The translations under genes and the position numbers were made by a program. This document shows, piece by piece, positions 45,381 through 53,321 of a DNA stretch of 64,000 nucleotides. How positions within the stretch are numbered: position 1 is the stretch's first letter; every line of letters starts with the position of its first letter. Location of the stretch: contig MSXO01000009.1 in assembly GCA_002083615.1 (NCBI GenBank), positions 61,384 to 125,383 of the forward strand. The letters run 5' to 3'. The notes under the pieces are model-generated. The model did not search any database. It had not been told where the DNA came from and saw only the letters and a list, made by a program, of their open reading frames with translations. The DNA comes from Proteobacteria bacterium ST_bin11 (GTDB taxonomy: Bacteria; Pseudomonadota; Gammaproteobacteria; Methylococcales; Methylomonadaceae).

Positions 45381-45845
45381 TTAACTGTGCGTATGAAAGT
45401 GCGCGTGAGAAGCATGACCGCGGTGAGTATGTTGCAGGGCGGCGATTTTGACAGGTATCAGATTCAGCGCGCTATGCCTAACACCGGTTTCGGCGGACAT
45501 TTTATCGGCAAGGGAGCGAATTTGTGTCGTTAACCCCCGGAGGAACAGCGTCTCCAGGCAATCATCATGATCCAGATGCACGTGCATCGACGACACCACC
45601 AAATCATGGGCTTCGTGCTGGTGATTGGTCAAACGTTCCGCCAGATTGCGCTCGTGATGATTGTAGACATAAGACAAGGTGGCAATACTGTAGATGGCTT
45701 GATCCTGAACCAGACGCTTGGTTTCTATTTCCTTGCGTAATATGTCGCGCACAGCCTCTGAACGGTTGGAATAACCGCGCGCGGCTATCCATTGGTCGAA
45801 TTGCTCAGCAAGTTCGTCGCTGAGTGAGATGGTGAAGCGTTCCAC
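45381..45845 (-). CDS. nikR: Nickel-responsive regulator NikR
   Basis: Ribbon-helix-helix repressor with a nickel-binding ACT domain. The open frame starts at 45893, but a GTG at 45845 with GAGGAG six bases upstream gives 154 residues starting VERFTISLSDELAEQFDQW, the usual N-terminus. The metal site is clear: SYVYNHHERN and MHVHLDHDDCLETL (His, His, Cys pattern of NikR). A histidine-rich tail (HTHRGHASHAHFHTHS) extends beyond the E. coli length. It probably controls the TonB/HupE nickel-uptake genes to its left. Confidence 0.93.
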   Translation of the reverse strand: MERFTISLSDELAEQFDQWIAARGYSNRSEAVRDILRKEIETKRLVQDQAIYSIATLSYVYNHHERNLAERLTNHQHEAHDLVVSSMHVHLDHDDCLETLFLRGLTTQIRSLADKMSAETGVRHSALNLIPVKIAALQHTHRGHASHAHFHTHS

Positions 45846-45986
45846 AGTATGCTCCTCGTTATTATGATTAAAAAATGCCGGATTATAGCGCAACGCTTGT
45901 CTCTAAAGACTCCGCCAAGGCGAATCGATTGCAGCAACGAGTAACATTCCGCCGGTTTTCCGGCTCACTTTTGACAGAGGCATTGC

Positions 45987-46565
45987 ATGTCCGCCGGGCA
46001 GTATACCCAGGATAACTTGACCAAGATTCTGATACGCAGTCAGATTGTCATTGCGCTCTTGCTGCTACTAACCTTGGTGGCGGCTGATTTCTGGTTTCCG
46101 TCCGCCTACAGCTTAAAAGCAGGTGTTCACGGTGTCAGTGCCATTCTGGCAGTAGTGGTCGGGACCTTTTTGACACATAGAGCTATTCCGTTAATCAGAG
46201 GCATGAAAGTTAATCTAGAGTCGTTACGCCGCTGGTTGCTGGCCGCCACCCTGCTGAATCTGGCCGGCGCGATTAGCGGCAATTGGATTTACATGCGCTA
46301 CCGGGGCCAAGATGGGCCGCGGGACTGGATATTGGCGCATAGACCACTATTTCATAACGTATTAATGGAGTTTAAGGAATTCATCTCACTGTTTCCGTTT
46401 CCGTTAATGCTGTCCGCCACCGTATTACTTTATTACTACGGCCTGCCGATGCAAATCCGCCGGGACTTATGCAAATTTGTCGGCATCACCATCTTGGTGT
46501 CATGGAGTTTTTTGATGCTCGGCTTTGTGGTGGGCCTGATTCTGGCCAAATTGCGTTTCGTTTAG
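45987..46565 (+). CDS. Hypothetical five-span membrane protein
   Basis: A 192-residue protein with about five membrane helices (about 13-35, 48-68, 84-108, 128-150 and 158-185). A loop has YRGQDGPRDWILAHRPLFHNVL. It has no recognised domain. The next gene starts 10 bases after its stop, and both are followed by copC-like and two more genes in the same direction, so a five-gene unit is likely. It may be part of a membrane complex that handles copper or redox cofactors, by context only. Confidence 0.7.
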   Translation: MSAGQYTQDNLTKILIRSQIVIALLLLLTLVAADFWFPSAYSLKAGVHGVSAILAVVVGTFLTHRAIPLIRGMKVNLESLRRWLLAATLLNLAGAISGNWIYMRYRGQDGPRDWILAHRPLFHNVLMEFKEFISLFPFPLMLSATVLLYYYGLPMQIRRDLCKFVGITILVSWSFLMLGFVVGLILAKLRFV

Positions 46566-46575
46566 GGAACTTACG

Positions 46576-46986
46576 ATGGAACTTGATCAACCAAAGTCGC
46601 CAACGGCAGAGCAAACACCCTATACAGGGCCTGCCGTAGCTGCCAGCTTATCGGTATTGTTGGCCTTTTTCACGCTAATGGTTAGCCACCATATTTCCAG
46701 GTTATCTCCCGGACTGGACAAAATGGTACACAGCTTCGGCTATTGGATACCTGGCTCGCAGGGTAGCGGTCCCGACGGCAGCATTGGCTCCTACACCGGC
46801 AAGGAAACCCTGGCTTTAGTGGTATGGTTAGGCAGTTGGCTGCTGTTCCATTCGCTTTGGCGAAAACAAAATTTATCGTTAAGTGCTTGGACAAAGGTTT
46901 TTATCATTGCACTAGGTTTGATCACACTTGGTTTCTTCCATCCGTTATCCGATCCCATCGTGCTGTTTATTGCGGATTTATTCTGA
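46576..46986 (+). CDS. Hypothetical three-span membrane protein
   Basis: A 136-residue protein. Membrane helices lie at about 20-42 (VAASLSVLLAFFTLMVSHHI), 76-96 (ALVVWLGSWLLFHSLW) and 105-134. A periplasmic loop has SFGYWIPGSQGSGPDGSIGSYTGKE. His residues at the ends of the helices (VSHHIS, LLFHSL, GFFHPLSD) could be metal or haem ligands. No family recognised. It is sandwiched between the five-span protein and the CopC-like gene. Confidence 0.7.
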   Translation: MELDQPKSPTAEQTPYTGPAVAASLSVLLAFFTLMVSHHISRLSPGLDKMVHSFGYWIPGSQGSGPDGSIGSYTGKETLALVVWLGSWLLFHSLWRKQNLSLSAWTKVFIIALGLITLGFFHPLSDPIVLFIADLF

Positions 46987-47004
46987 AAAGGCCTACTGGA
47001 GCTT

Positions 47005-47400
47005 ATGAACAACAAGACCACCAATACCCTGGTCGCCGCACTGGCCCTTATTGGCTTCAGTCTGGCGTGCCATGCCGAAGGCGTATTACTTAAATCAGAG
47101 CCTAAAGACAATACCGAGATAGCGAACTTCGATGGCAATATCAAACTCTGGTTTAGCGGTAATGTCAGCGAACGCTCGCCGTCTCTGGTGGTAGTCAATG
47201 GTCACGGTAAACGCGTTGACAATGCCGATACCCGATTGGTACTCGGCGAACGCCATCGTTTAACGGCCAGCACCCAAGTCTTGCAGCCTGGCCCGCATGC
47301 GATTCGTTACCGAGTCGTCACCGAGGATGGGCTAATCGTCAGCGGTGTACTGAAATTTACAGTGACAGACAACACCACAGGCACTGAGGCAAAACCATGA
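47005..47400 (+). CDS. CopC-domain periplasmic protein
   Basis: A 131-residue exported protein: signal peptide (about 1-25, ending SLACHA), then the CopC/YobA beta-sandwich (LLKSEPKDNTEIANFDGNIKLWFSGNV, GPHAIRYRVVTEDGLIVSGVLKFTV). Classic CopC proteins have an N-terminal His immediately after cleavage that ligates Cu(II). Here the mature start reads EGVLL, so that ligand appears to be missing and copper affinity may differ. The gene overlaps the next by four bases (ATGA). Confidence 0.85.
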   Translation: MNNKTTNTLVAALALIGFSLACHAEGVLLKSEPKDNTEIANFDGNIKLWFSGNVSERSPSLVVVNGHGKRVDNADTRLVLGERHRLTASTQVLQPGPHAIRYRVVTEDGLIVSGVLKFTVTDNTTGTEAKP

Positions 47401-48020
47401 CTACTTTAAAAATCTCGCTAGTGGCACTACTGATGATGCGTTTTACTTGGCAAGCCGGCGCTTCGGTGCCACTGGGCGGCAATCGAAAAGGCGTGGGCGG
47501 TGCATTTGATATGTACGGTTGTATGCAAAGCAACGACTATTACGTCGTCAACTTCGCGGCCTACCAATTTGATCCCAGCCAAATCAAGGATATGAAAACC
47601 CTGCCAACTGCGGAATGTATTGACATCCCCTTGGTTGGCAAAACCCAGATAACCCTGGACTTGCTGGATAGAGATGTGCGCAAAAAACAGGTGGCGCTGA
47701 AAATCCTCCGCGAAGACGGCCAAACGCTTACCGAACTGCCAATGGCGGTTGCCAAACAAGGGGTGGTTTCGGTCAGCGTGGATTTCAAATCTGCCGGCAA
47801 ATACCAGGCGGTATTGCAGGTTAAAGACAGCGATCTGAATATCGATCCGGAAATCAGCGCCTTGCATATCCCGCTGACGGTTGCCTTGGTTGTTGAACAA
47901 CCCGTGAGCGAGAAACCTCTGTGGATATTTTTCATTGTTATCGGCTTATTGGTAGCAGGTTTAGCGTATTTCCTGCCACGACTGCTGAGCTCAAAACCAG
48001 CCGCTACAACGCCTGAGTAA
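47397..48020 (+). CDS. Exported hypothetical protein with C-terminal membrane anchor
   Basis: A 207-residue protein. A signal-like N-terminus (LKISLVALLMMRFTWQAGA) is followed by a periplasmic region of about 140 residues. A single C-terminal membrane helix (LWIFFIVIGLLVAGLAYFLPRLL) and a short Pro/Thr tail complete it. The periplasmic part has two Cys (GCMQSNDYYV and AECIDIP) that could form a disulfide. No family recognised. Overlap with the CopC-like gene suggests cooperation in the periplasm. Confidence 0.75.
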   Translation: MTTLKISLVALLMMRFTWQAGASVPLGGNRKGVGGAFDMYGCMQSNDYYVVNFAAYQFDPSQIKDMKTLPTAECIDIPLVGKTQITLDLLDRDVRKKQVALKILREDGQTLTELPMAVAKQGVVSVSVDFKSAGKYQAVLQVKDSDLNIDPEISALHIPLTVALVVEQPVSEKPLWIFFIVIGLLVAGLAYFLPRLLSSKPAATTPE

Positions 48021-48153
48021 CTCCAAGAACGTCTGGCAGCGGGTCCAACTAGTAAGGGGTTTTTCTTCAGCTCTGGCGCGCATCACGACGCGTGCCGGAC
48101 AGACCGATATTACCCACACTTATCCCAATAACAATCACTCAGGAGAGACCGTC

Positions 48154-48648
48154 ATGAACTTATCACGTTTAGCTGCCGCAATACTGATCGGCTCCACCAG
48201 TCTCTTGCTGGCCTGCGCTGATCTGCAGCACCACGAACACGAACATCAACAAAGCGCGCATTTTACGCCCGGATTGGGTGAAATCATGGCGCAAACAGCG
48301 GTTCGTCACACCAAACTTTGGTTTGCCGGACAAGCGCGAAACTGGGAGCTAGCGGCATATGAAGTCGATGAGTTACGCGAAGGCTTTGCAGATGCCGGTA
48401 AGTATCATCCTACCCACAAGCAGATTAAACAACCGGTTCCGGAATTGATTGCGCAGTATATGGATAGGCCACTCGCGGGAATGGAACAAGCAATCAAGGA
48501 CAAAAACCTGCCGATGTTTATCGAAAATTACAATGCAATCACTGCGGCCTGCAATGCTTGCCATCAGGGCACCGAGTTTGGTTTTAACATGGTGACACAA
48601 CCCAGCTTTAATCCATTCGCGAATCAGGCGTTTGGCAGCGGAAATTAG
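48154..48648 (+). CDS. Putative haem c-binding lipoprotein
   Basis: A 164-residue lipoprotein with lipobox SLLLAC (Cys about 21) and a histidine-rich stretch QHHEHEHQQSAH just after it. A haem-attachment motif CNACH lies near the C-terminus (AACNACHQGTEFGF). A helical region with WFAGQARNWELAAYEVDELREGF separates the two. It resembles small cytochrome c-like proteins of methylotrophs, but I cannot name the family. It lies 133 bases after the previous gene and may have its own promoter. His-rich and haem motifs fit the metal theme of this region. Confidence 0.75.
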   Translation: MNLSRLAAAILIGSTSLLLACADLQHHEHEHQQSAHFTPGLGEIMAQTAVRHTKLWFAGQARNWELAAYEVDELREGFADAGKYHPTHKQIKQPVPELIAQYMDRPLAGMEQAIKDKNLPMFIENYNAITAACNACHQGTEFGFNMVTQPSFNPFANQAFGSGN

Positions 48649-48732
48649 CTGTAAACTGCTTAGTAATTCGTGCCTTGCAGCATAACTAAAGGGGAATAGA
48701 GAGATTATATACCTTTCAAATCTCGGAAAATT

Positions 48733-48755
48733 CTCTCCCTCGCCCTCAGGGAGAG
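48733..48755. repeat. Palindrome CTCTCCCT...AGGGAGAG
   Basis: CTCTCCCT (48733-48740) pairs perfectly with AGGGAGAG (48748-48755) over CGCCCTC. This type of palindrome is spread through many proteobacterial genomes as an intergenic repeat. No T-run follows. Confidence 0.5.
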
Positions 48756-48802
48756 AGTTGCGGAAAGGGAATCAAAAAACCCAAATTCGAAGTGCGATGA
48801 CT

Positions 48803-48833
48803 ATACAACCAGGGAACAATTCCATGGTTGTAT
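48803..48833. terminator. Stem-loop between convergent genes
   Basis: ATACAACCA (48803-48811) pairs with TGGTTGTAT (48825-48833). GGAA/TTCC pair inside the loop, so a 13-pair stem with one mismatch is possible. It lies between the haem lipoprotein gene (ends 48648) and the opposing gene (ends 48854) and could serve both as a 3' end. T-runs on each side are short. Confidence 0.45.
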
Positions 48834-48853
48834 GTTTTGCCTGGTTAGTTCCG

Positions 48854-49228
48854 TTATAGGTAATTTGTCAATTTGGCAAATCCTTCGCGGACCTCTTTAA
48901 GTTCTTGCTCTGTACCTGCAAAGTCAGATTTTTTTGCCAGATCTCTCGCTTTTTTTAATCTCAATACCACTTTGTCGCGCTCGAATTCAAATTTGTAGTT
49001 GGCGCTCAATTCGCTGGCATTTTCGGAAATATCCTTAATCAACGTGGCAATCTCTTGCGAGTTGCCGGACGGAATCGCATTCAAGGCTAGTTGAACTTTG
49101 GCATCCACCTCTTTCAATATCGTAGGTACGTCTTTCTTGGCTTCTTTTGCAAAGGTTGATGCGGAGAAACCCTGCATCGCAAAAAACATGATGAATGCGA
49201 TAAAAATCTTTTCTAGTGTCATATCCAA
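48854..49228 (-). CDS. Exported helical hypothetical protein
   Basis: A 124-residue protein with a signal peptide (about 1-28, IFIAFIMFFAMQGFSASTFA) and a mature part made of charged helices (TILKEVDAKVQLALNAIPSG, LKKARDLAKKSDFAGTEQEL). An alternative ATG is two codons in. The pattern recalls small periplasmic four-helix proteins such as cytochrome b562-like folds, but haem ligands are not evident. Function unknown. Confidence 0.7.
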   Translation of the reverse strand: MDMTLEKIFIAFIMFFAMQGFSASTFAKEAKKDVPTILKEVDAKVQLALNAIPSGNSQEIATLIKDISENASELSANYKFEFERDKVVLRLKKARDLAKKSDFAGTEQELKEVREGFAKLTNYL

Positions 49229-49519
49229 ATCTCTTCAGTGAATAATTTAATTTCAGCGTAATGAATTTCTTTCTGATCTAACTTCAGTTTCTTCTATGCT
49301 CCTTTCTTGTTGTAAATTGTTGGGTATCAGCCAAGCCCTTAATTACGGTTCGCCCTGAACCCGTCAAAATGAGAACAAAAACTGGTTTCGGCAGGCTCTG
49401 CCCAAACGGAGTGGCTGGAAACAAAGAGGCAGGATGGATAGTTGAACTTGGTGTCTAACAACATCGGCAATCAATGACAGGGGGCACAATGTGGATCAAC
49501 AACCAAACTGCGGCTAACT
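49229..49519. other. Intergenic region, nothing identified
   Basis: About 290 bases with no gene, terminator or repeat that I can support. Confidence 0.35.
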
Positions 49520-50077
49520 CTAAGCTGCCGATCTGACGAGTGAATAACGGACTTTTAGCCGCGCAAATAGGCCGCTCATAGCAATTCCGATCGCTAGCAG
49601 TAGCACAGTGGTTAGCGCAAAGCCGCAGGTGTAGGCAACCGCGTCGATATCCAACCACATATCGAAGGCATGCACATAACCTTTAAATACCGCCACGTTA
49701 CCCAAAACGATTAGACCGACAGGCAATGCCACCTTGCGCCCCAAAGCCAGCAACAGCCCCAAAACCAATAACGATAGATTCATGGTGGTTTCGGCATGAA
49801 TAATTTCAACAGCTAGAAAGCCAAGAGAGCCGCCGAGCAGCATCAGCGCGACAAACAGCGCAGTCATAAACTGGCAGCCAAGCTTGCTGTAGCGAGACAG
49901 CCACAGCCCAACTGCCAACATGGTTAGAATATGGTCGGAACTCTCCAGTGGATGGATCAACCCGCTAAGGAAACCGACGGTCTCATTCGGCCAGTGCCAA
50001 GGATGGGCGGCACTAACCTCTGGCAGCGTCAGCATCGCCAAACCGGATATTTGAAAAAATTTTGCCGTGAGATTCAT
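49520..50077 (-). CDS. HupE/UreJ-family permease
   Basis: A 185-residue protein with signal-like N-terminus and about six membrane spans. Family motifs are HPWHWPNETVGFLSGLIHPLESSDHILTMLAVGLWLSR and GYVHAFDMW. Length is normal for HupE/UreJ, in contrast to the homologue at 43.4 kb with its long tail. The PLESSDHILTMLAVG motif is shared in form with PLIGLDHLLTMLAVG of that protein. It is the third HupE/UreJ relative in this 10-kb region, so paralogous expansion is evident. Probably Ni/Co transport, not proven. Confidence 0.88.
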   Translation of the reverse strand: MNLTAKFFQISGLAMLTLPEVSAAHPWHWPNETVGFLSGLIHPLESSDHILTMLAVGLWLSRYSKLGCQFMTALFVALMLLGGSLGFLAVEIIHAETTMNLSLLVLGLLLALGRKVALPVGLIVLGNVAVFKGYVHAFDMWLDIDAVAYTCGFALTTVLLLAIGIAMSGLFARLKVRYSLVRSAA

Positions 50078-50709
50078 GCTTATCCTCCAAATACAAGTAA
50101 TAAAATTGGTTCGGAAATTGGTTTTATATAGTTAAAAAAATCTTGACGCGCCTGTCGGCAAAACGCAGACCAAAGCGCCAAACCTATTCTCAGATTGTCG
50201 AGACAATAGAAATACAATCGAGATTAACGGACTTTCTAAGTCCTATATATGGATTTTGCATTTCCGCTACGCCTTGTTCGACAACCGTATCCTCTATTTA
50301 TGTATTCAGGTCCCTAATAGACCCTGCTTTTCCCAGATCACCGCTTTTAAATCATTCTGAAAATTGACAGCCGAATGGCTCACATTTTCAATAAAAAAGC
50401 TCCGGGATTACTCGATCAAATTCTTGTTTACCAGGCTTTAAATTTTATATTTGCGAGTTCCAAAAAAGGTGCAATAAGCCATAGAGGCTAACTTTCGTAA
50501 AAAAGAGATTGCCTCCACTTTCTGGGAGTACCTATTGCACCGAAAAGCTCCCTACACGAAAAAGTCTTAATAGATTCGGCTAACAACCGCGTTTGACAGT
50601 GCCGAATCCTAACTCCTCTGTTGAGAAGGCAGAGCGATTTTAGCACTTTTATGAAAAAAAACTTATTTTTCTTACAGCTATTTCAAGTCATCTTTTGTTC
50701 GCAGGTGCC
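50078..50709. other. Long intergenic stretch with nested inverted repeats
   Basis: About 630 bases with no supported gene. Contains GGTGCAATA (50468-50476) and its exact reverse complement TATTGCACC (50533-50541). Between them GAGGC and GCCTC can form an inner stem, so a 74-base folded element is possible. The rest is AT-rich. Confidence 0.4.
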
Positions 50710-50799
50710 TCAAAATTCGTATTTGAAACCCGCCTGTACCCAACGCGGGATACCCGACTGAAGACCCCGCAATCGGTCGGTAATGTTGGGGGCTATCCA
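50710..50799 (-). pseudogene. Remnant of an outer-membrane barrel C-terminus
   Basis: A minus-strand frame reads NITDRLRGLQSGIPRWVQ then AGFKYEF and a stop. Alternating hydrophobic residues and a terminal Phe are the signature of the last strand of TonB-type or porin barrels. It has no upstream partner: the frame is preceded directly by the response-regulator remnant. Therefore it is most likely a fragment left after a deletion. The assignment rests on about 28 residues only. Confidence 0.4.
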
Positions 50800-51105
50800 A
50801 GCTTGCAGATATAATCGTCGGCACTTGCCTTAAAGCCGTCGACATTTTCGTGCCAGGCATCGCGAGCGGTCAGCACGATAACCGGCATGCGGTTGCCGGC
50901 TTTGCGCCAAGACTTGAGTACATCCAAACCGGCGAATATAGGCTTGCCCAGAATTAGGATAGCGGCACGTAATGTTCGGCGGCTCCCAGGAATTCGCCTT
51001 GCTCACCGTCGCCCGGAGTGTCGAGAATATAGCCGGCGCCGCGCAAATTGGCGGCCTGCGGCAACCCCAAAAGGCCGAATCGTCGTCAAGCAGTAGCGAA
51101 CGCAT
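50793..51105 (-). pseudogene. Frameshifted response-regulator receiver remnant
   Basis: Reading three frames in turn restores an OmpR-type receiver. The pieces are MRSLLLDDDSAF, then NLRGAGYILDTPGDGEQ and EFLGAAEHY in a second frame. Then GLDVLKSWRKAGNRMPVIVL, TARDAWHENVDGFKASADDY and ICKLG stop in a third. At least two frameshifts are present. The phosphorylated Asp is replaced (AILILGKP). The DNA-binding domain is missing. Clearly non-functional. Confidence 0.75.
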
Positions 51106-51119
51106 TAGGGCCAGTCTGC

Positions 51120-51554
51120 TTACATCGCGTGCATTTTGTAATCTACGCGGGGGTAGCCTTTTTTATCGCGCGGATCGGCGCTATCCGCGGTTTCCTGAGC
51201 GTTGCGTTGTTGCAAGGAGTTGGAAATCATCTGCTCCCAATTTTCGTACCGGACATAGTCCTTATCGCCGGCCGCTTTGCGCTTTGTGAAATTGTCTTTC
51301 CCCAAGTCGGTCAACTCTTTTGAAGTTTTACCGTCGATAAGTTGCAAAAACTCGTCATTGTTCTTGATTTGATCGCGCAACAACCAATAAGAGACCTCAA
51401 ACGGCATACGTTCAGCTTCCGGTAAATGTTCTTTAATGTAAAAAACCGACTTCTGCGCGGACTGTAAACTCCGTGCATTGATCTGATTCGCCTTGCTGCA
51501 AGCAATCATGGTCAATCCAAGCGATGCGATTAAAACCATACCTAAAATTCTCAC
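51120..51554 (-). CDS. Hypothetical lipoprotein
   Basis: A 144-residue protein with a lipobox GLTMIAC (Cys about 19) and a helical mature part (ARSLQSAQKSVFYIKEHLPE, FEVSYWLLRDQIKNNDEFL). It ends in DPRDKKGYPRVDYKMHAM. No family recognised. It lies downstream of a long non-coding region with a perfect FNR-type box and next to a decayed response regulator. Probably a genuine gene since the lipoprotein signal is well formed. Confidence 0.7.
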   Translation of the reverse strand: MRILGMVLIASLGLTMIACSKANQINARSLQSAQKSVFYIKEHLPEAERMPFEVSYWLLRDQIKNNDEFLQLIDGKTSKELTDLGKDNFTKRKAAGDKDYVRYENWEQMISNSLQQRNAQETADSADPRDKKGYPRVDYKMHAM

Positions 51555-51979
51555 GCTACCCCCCTAGAGACTACGCTGTAGCCTGTTCCCGTTATTGCCG
51601 ACAAAAATTAACGACACACTTTCAGATAAACCTAATAGGCAACGGATTGTAGCACTGTTAAGATAAAAATTTTATTACTCTTACGTCTAGCCGAAATTTA
51701 TCCCTATGGCATAACCGATCCACCAACTATCTTTCTCGGCACGACAACTTACATCGTTAGCGGAACGCGAACGACACAGCCCGAAAGTAGATTGATTTTT
51801 ATCAACTGCATTGCCTTAAAATACTGAGAGCTGGAGCGGCTATTACGTCGAAAACATCTGGTTTGGCCGGTCCAGTATCCGCACCGATAGATGGAATGGT
51901 GAGACAGGCGCTTAGCGGCCAGAACAGTGCGATCGGATTTTCCGCGATTTGCGCAGAGTCCGATACCCTGGCGTCCATC
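51555..51979. other. Intergenic region containing a perfect FNR-type box
   Basis: About 425 bases between a lipoprotein gene and the 3' end of the aldolase gene. Apart from the palindrome at 51792-51805 and an AT-rich segment (51660-51710), no gene or hairpin is supported. Confidence 0.4.
51792..51805. promoter_or_regulatory. Perfect FNR/Anr-type operator
   Basis: TTGAT-TTTT-ATCAA matches the FNR/Anr consensus TTGAT-N4-ATCAA exactly. A TAAAAT hexamer at 51817-51822 is a possible -10 on the plus strand, but its distance from the box centre (about 19 bases) is shorter than in standard class II sites. No plus-strand gene follows. The lipoprotein gene on the minus strand starts about 240 bases away. 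Confidence 0.5.
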
Positions 51980-52990
51980 TCACCGATAGCGTTTCGCCAT
52001 TTCGCTCAATGGCTTAGCTTTAATTTTACCGGCGTGCCCGGCCGAGCCGAAGGCTTCGTATCGTGCTCGGCAAAGTGTCTGCATGGCGTCTCTGGCGGCT
52101 TGGTATATCTTGCGGGCATCCAGCTCCGATACATTTTCCGGTTGGGCGACAAAGCGACGAATCGCGCCGGTGGACGCCATGCGCAAGTCGGTATCGATAT
52201 TGACTTTCCGCACACCGTATTTAATCCCTTCCACTATTTCCGTAACCGGCACACCATAGGTTTGGGGAATATCACCACCGTAATCGTTGATGACTTGCAG
52301 CCAGTCTTGCGGCACCGAACTGGAGCCGTGCATCACAAAATGCATATTGGGTAGGCGTTGCTGCAGGGATTTAAGGCGGCTGATCACCAACACTTCGCCG
52401 GTGGGCGGCTTACTAAATTTATACGCGCCATGACTGGTGCCGATGGCCACCGCCAATGCATCGATTTGCGTTTGTTTGACAAACTCCACCGCCTCGTCAG
52501 GATCGGTCAGCAAGCGACTGTGATCTGCATCCTGCTGATTTTCCAACGAGCCCAGACAACCGATTTCGCCTTCCACCGATACGCCACAAGCATGCGCCAT
52601 GTTCACAACGCGGCGGGTCACCTCGGCGTTATACTCAAACGAAGCCGGGGTTTTCATGTCCTCCAGCAAAGAGCCATCCATCATCACCGAGCTAAAGCCG
52701 GATTGAATCGCCTGGGCGCAGGTGTCTGGCGAAGGCGCGTGATCCCTATGCATAACCACCGGAATATGCGGGTATTGCTCGACGGCAGCCAATATCAAAT
52801 GCCGCAGAAATACCTCGCCGGCATAACGATTCGCCCCAGCCGAGCCTTGCATGATCACCGGACTGTCGCAGGCATCGGCCGCCTGCATAATAGCCTGCAC
52901 TTGCTCCATATTGCTGATGTTAAAAGCCGGCACGGCAAAGCTGTGTTCCGCCGCGTAATCCAAAAGTTGTCGCAATGATATTAAAGCCAC
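51980..52990 (-). CDS. fba: Class II fructose-bisphosphate aldolase
   Basis: Zinc-dependent aldolase that splits or forms fructose 1,6-bisphosphate; in RuMP methanotrophs it serves hexose cleavage. The 336-residue protein shows LLDYAAEHSFAVPAFNISNMEQ, the HRDHAPSPDTC metal/catalytic segment and VEGEIGCLGSLEN. MHGSSSVPQDWL and GVRKVNIDTDLR are the FBP-binding motifs. HxDH is intact, with Ala in place of the usual Gly after DH. CbbA/Fba type. It stands alone, convergent with nothing; the 5' region carries a GGAG-like ribosome binding site. Confidence 0.95.
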   Translation of the reverse strand: MALISLRQLLDYAAEHSFAVPAFNISNMEQVQAIMQAADACDSPVIMQGSAGANRYAGEVFLRHLILAAVEQYPHIPVVMHRDHAPSPDTCAQAIQSGFSSVMMDGSLLEDMKTPASFEYNAEVTRRVVNMAHACGVSVEGEIGCLGSLENQQDADHSRLLTDPDEAVEFVKQTQIDALAVAIGTSHGAYKFSKPPTGEVLVISRLKSLQQRLPNMHFVMHGSSSVPQDWLQVINDYGGDIPQTYGVPVTEIVEGIKYGVRKVNIDTDLRMASTGAIRRFVAQPENVSELDARKIYQAARDAMQTLCRARYEAFGSAGHAGKIKAKPLSEMAKRYR

Positions 52991-53321
52991 GATTGGTTCT
53001 CCTTAGTTTCTTTTCATAGTTATTTGAGCGCGGATAGATGTTCGGTTGAGCAAGCGACACAATTTTGGGGACGAATGGGTTTGCCGTTTTGCAAATATTT
53101 CAGCCCGTGGTCGAATAAACTCGACGGCGGATTAACGCTTTATAAATCCAAACCTACAAACTACCCGCACCACGGAGTCAAACACTCGCTTTTGCTGGAC
53201 AACAGTGCGGCTGCTGGCACAAGGGCAATGCAGGAAGTAGTCGCAGAAAGGACTGTGGCGAGGAAGTTTATTTTCATACGCTCATCCTTACCTACTCCGC
53301 CACGGAGAAGGACGTAGTGAC
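52991..53321. other. Intergenic region, nothing identified
   Basis: About 330 bases between the aldolase start and the end of the sigma-54 regulator. A 97-codon plus-strand frame is open here but its translation looks non-coding. No terminator was seen. Confidence 0.35.

Noticed and set aside
45299..45451. 50-codon plus-strand frame over the end of nikR
   Set aside because: It has an ATG and a weak GAGG, but no hydrophobic or domain pattern, and it overlaps the well-supported nikR coding end.
51863..52354. 163-codon plus-strand frame downstream of the FNR box
   Set aside because: It is mainly the antisense of fba, and no ribosome binding site precedes it.
52358..52978. 206-codon plus-strand frame over fba
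   Set aside because: Antisense shadow of the aldolase gene; its translation is His/Arg-rich without any domain, as expected from the complement of a coding sequence.
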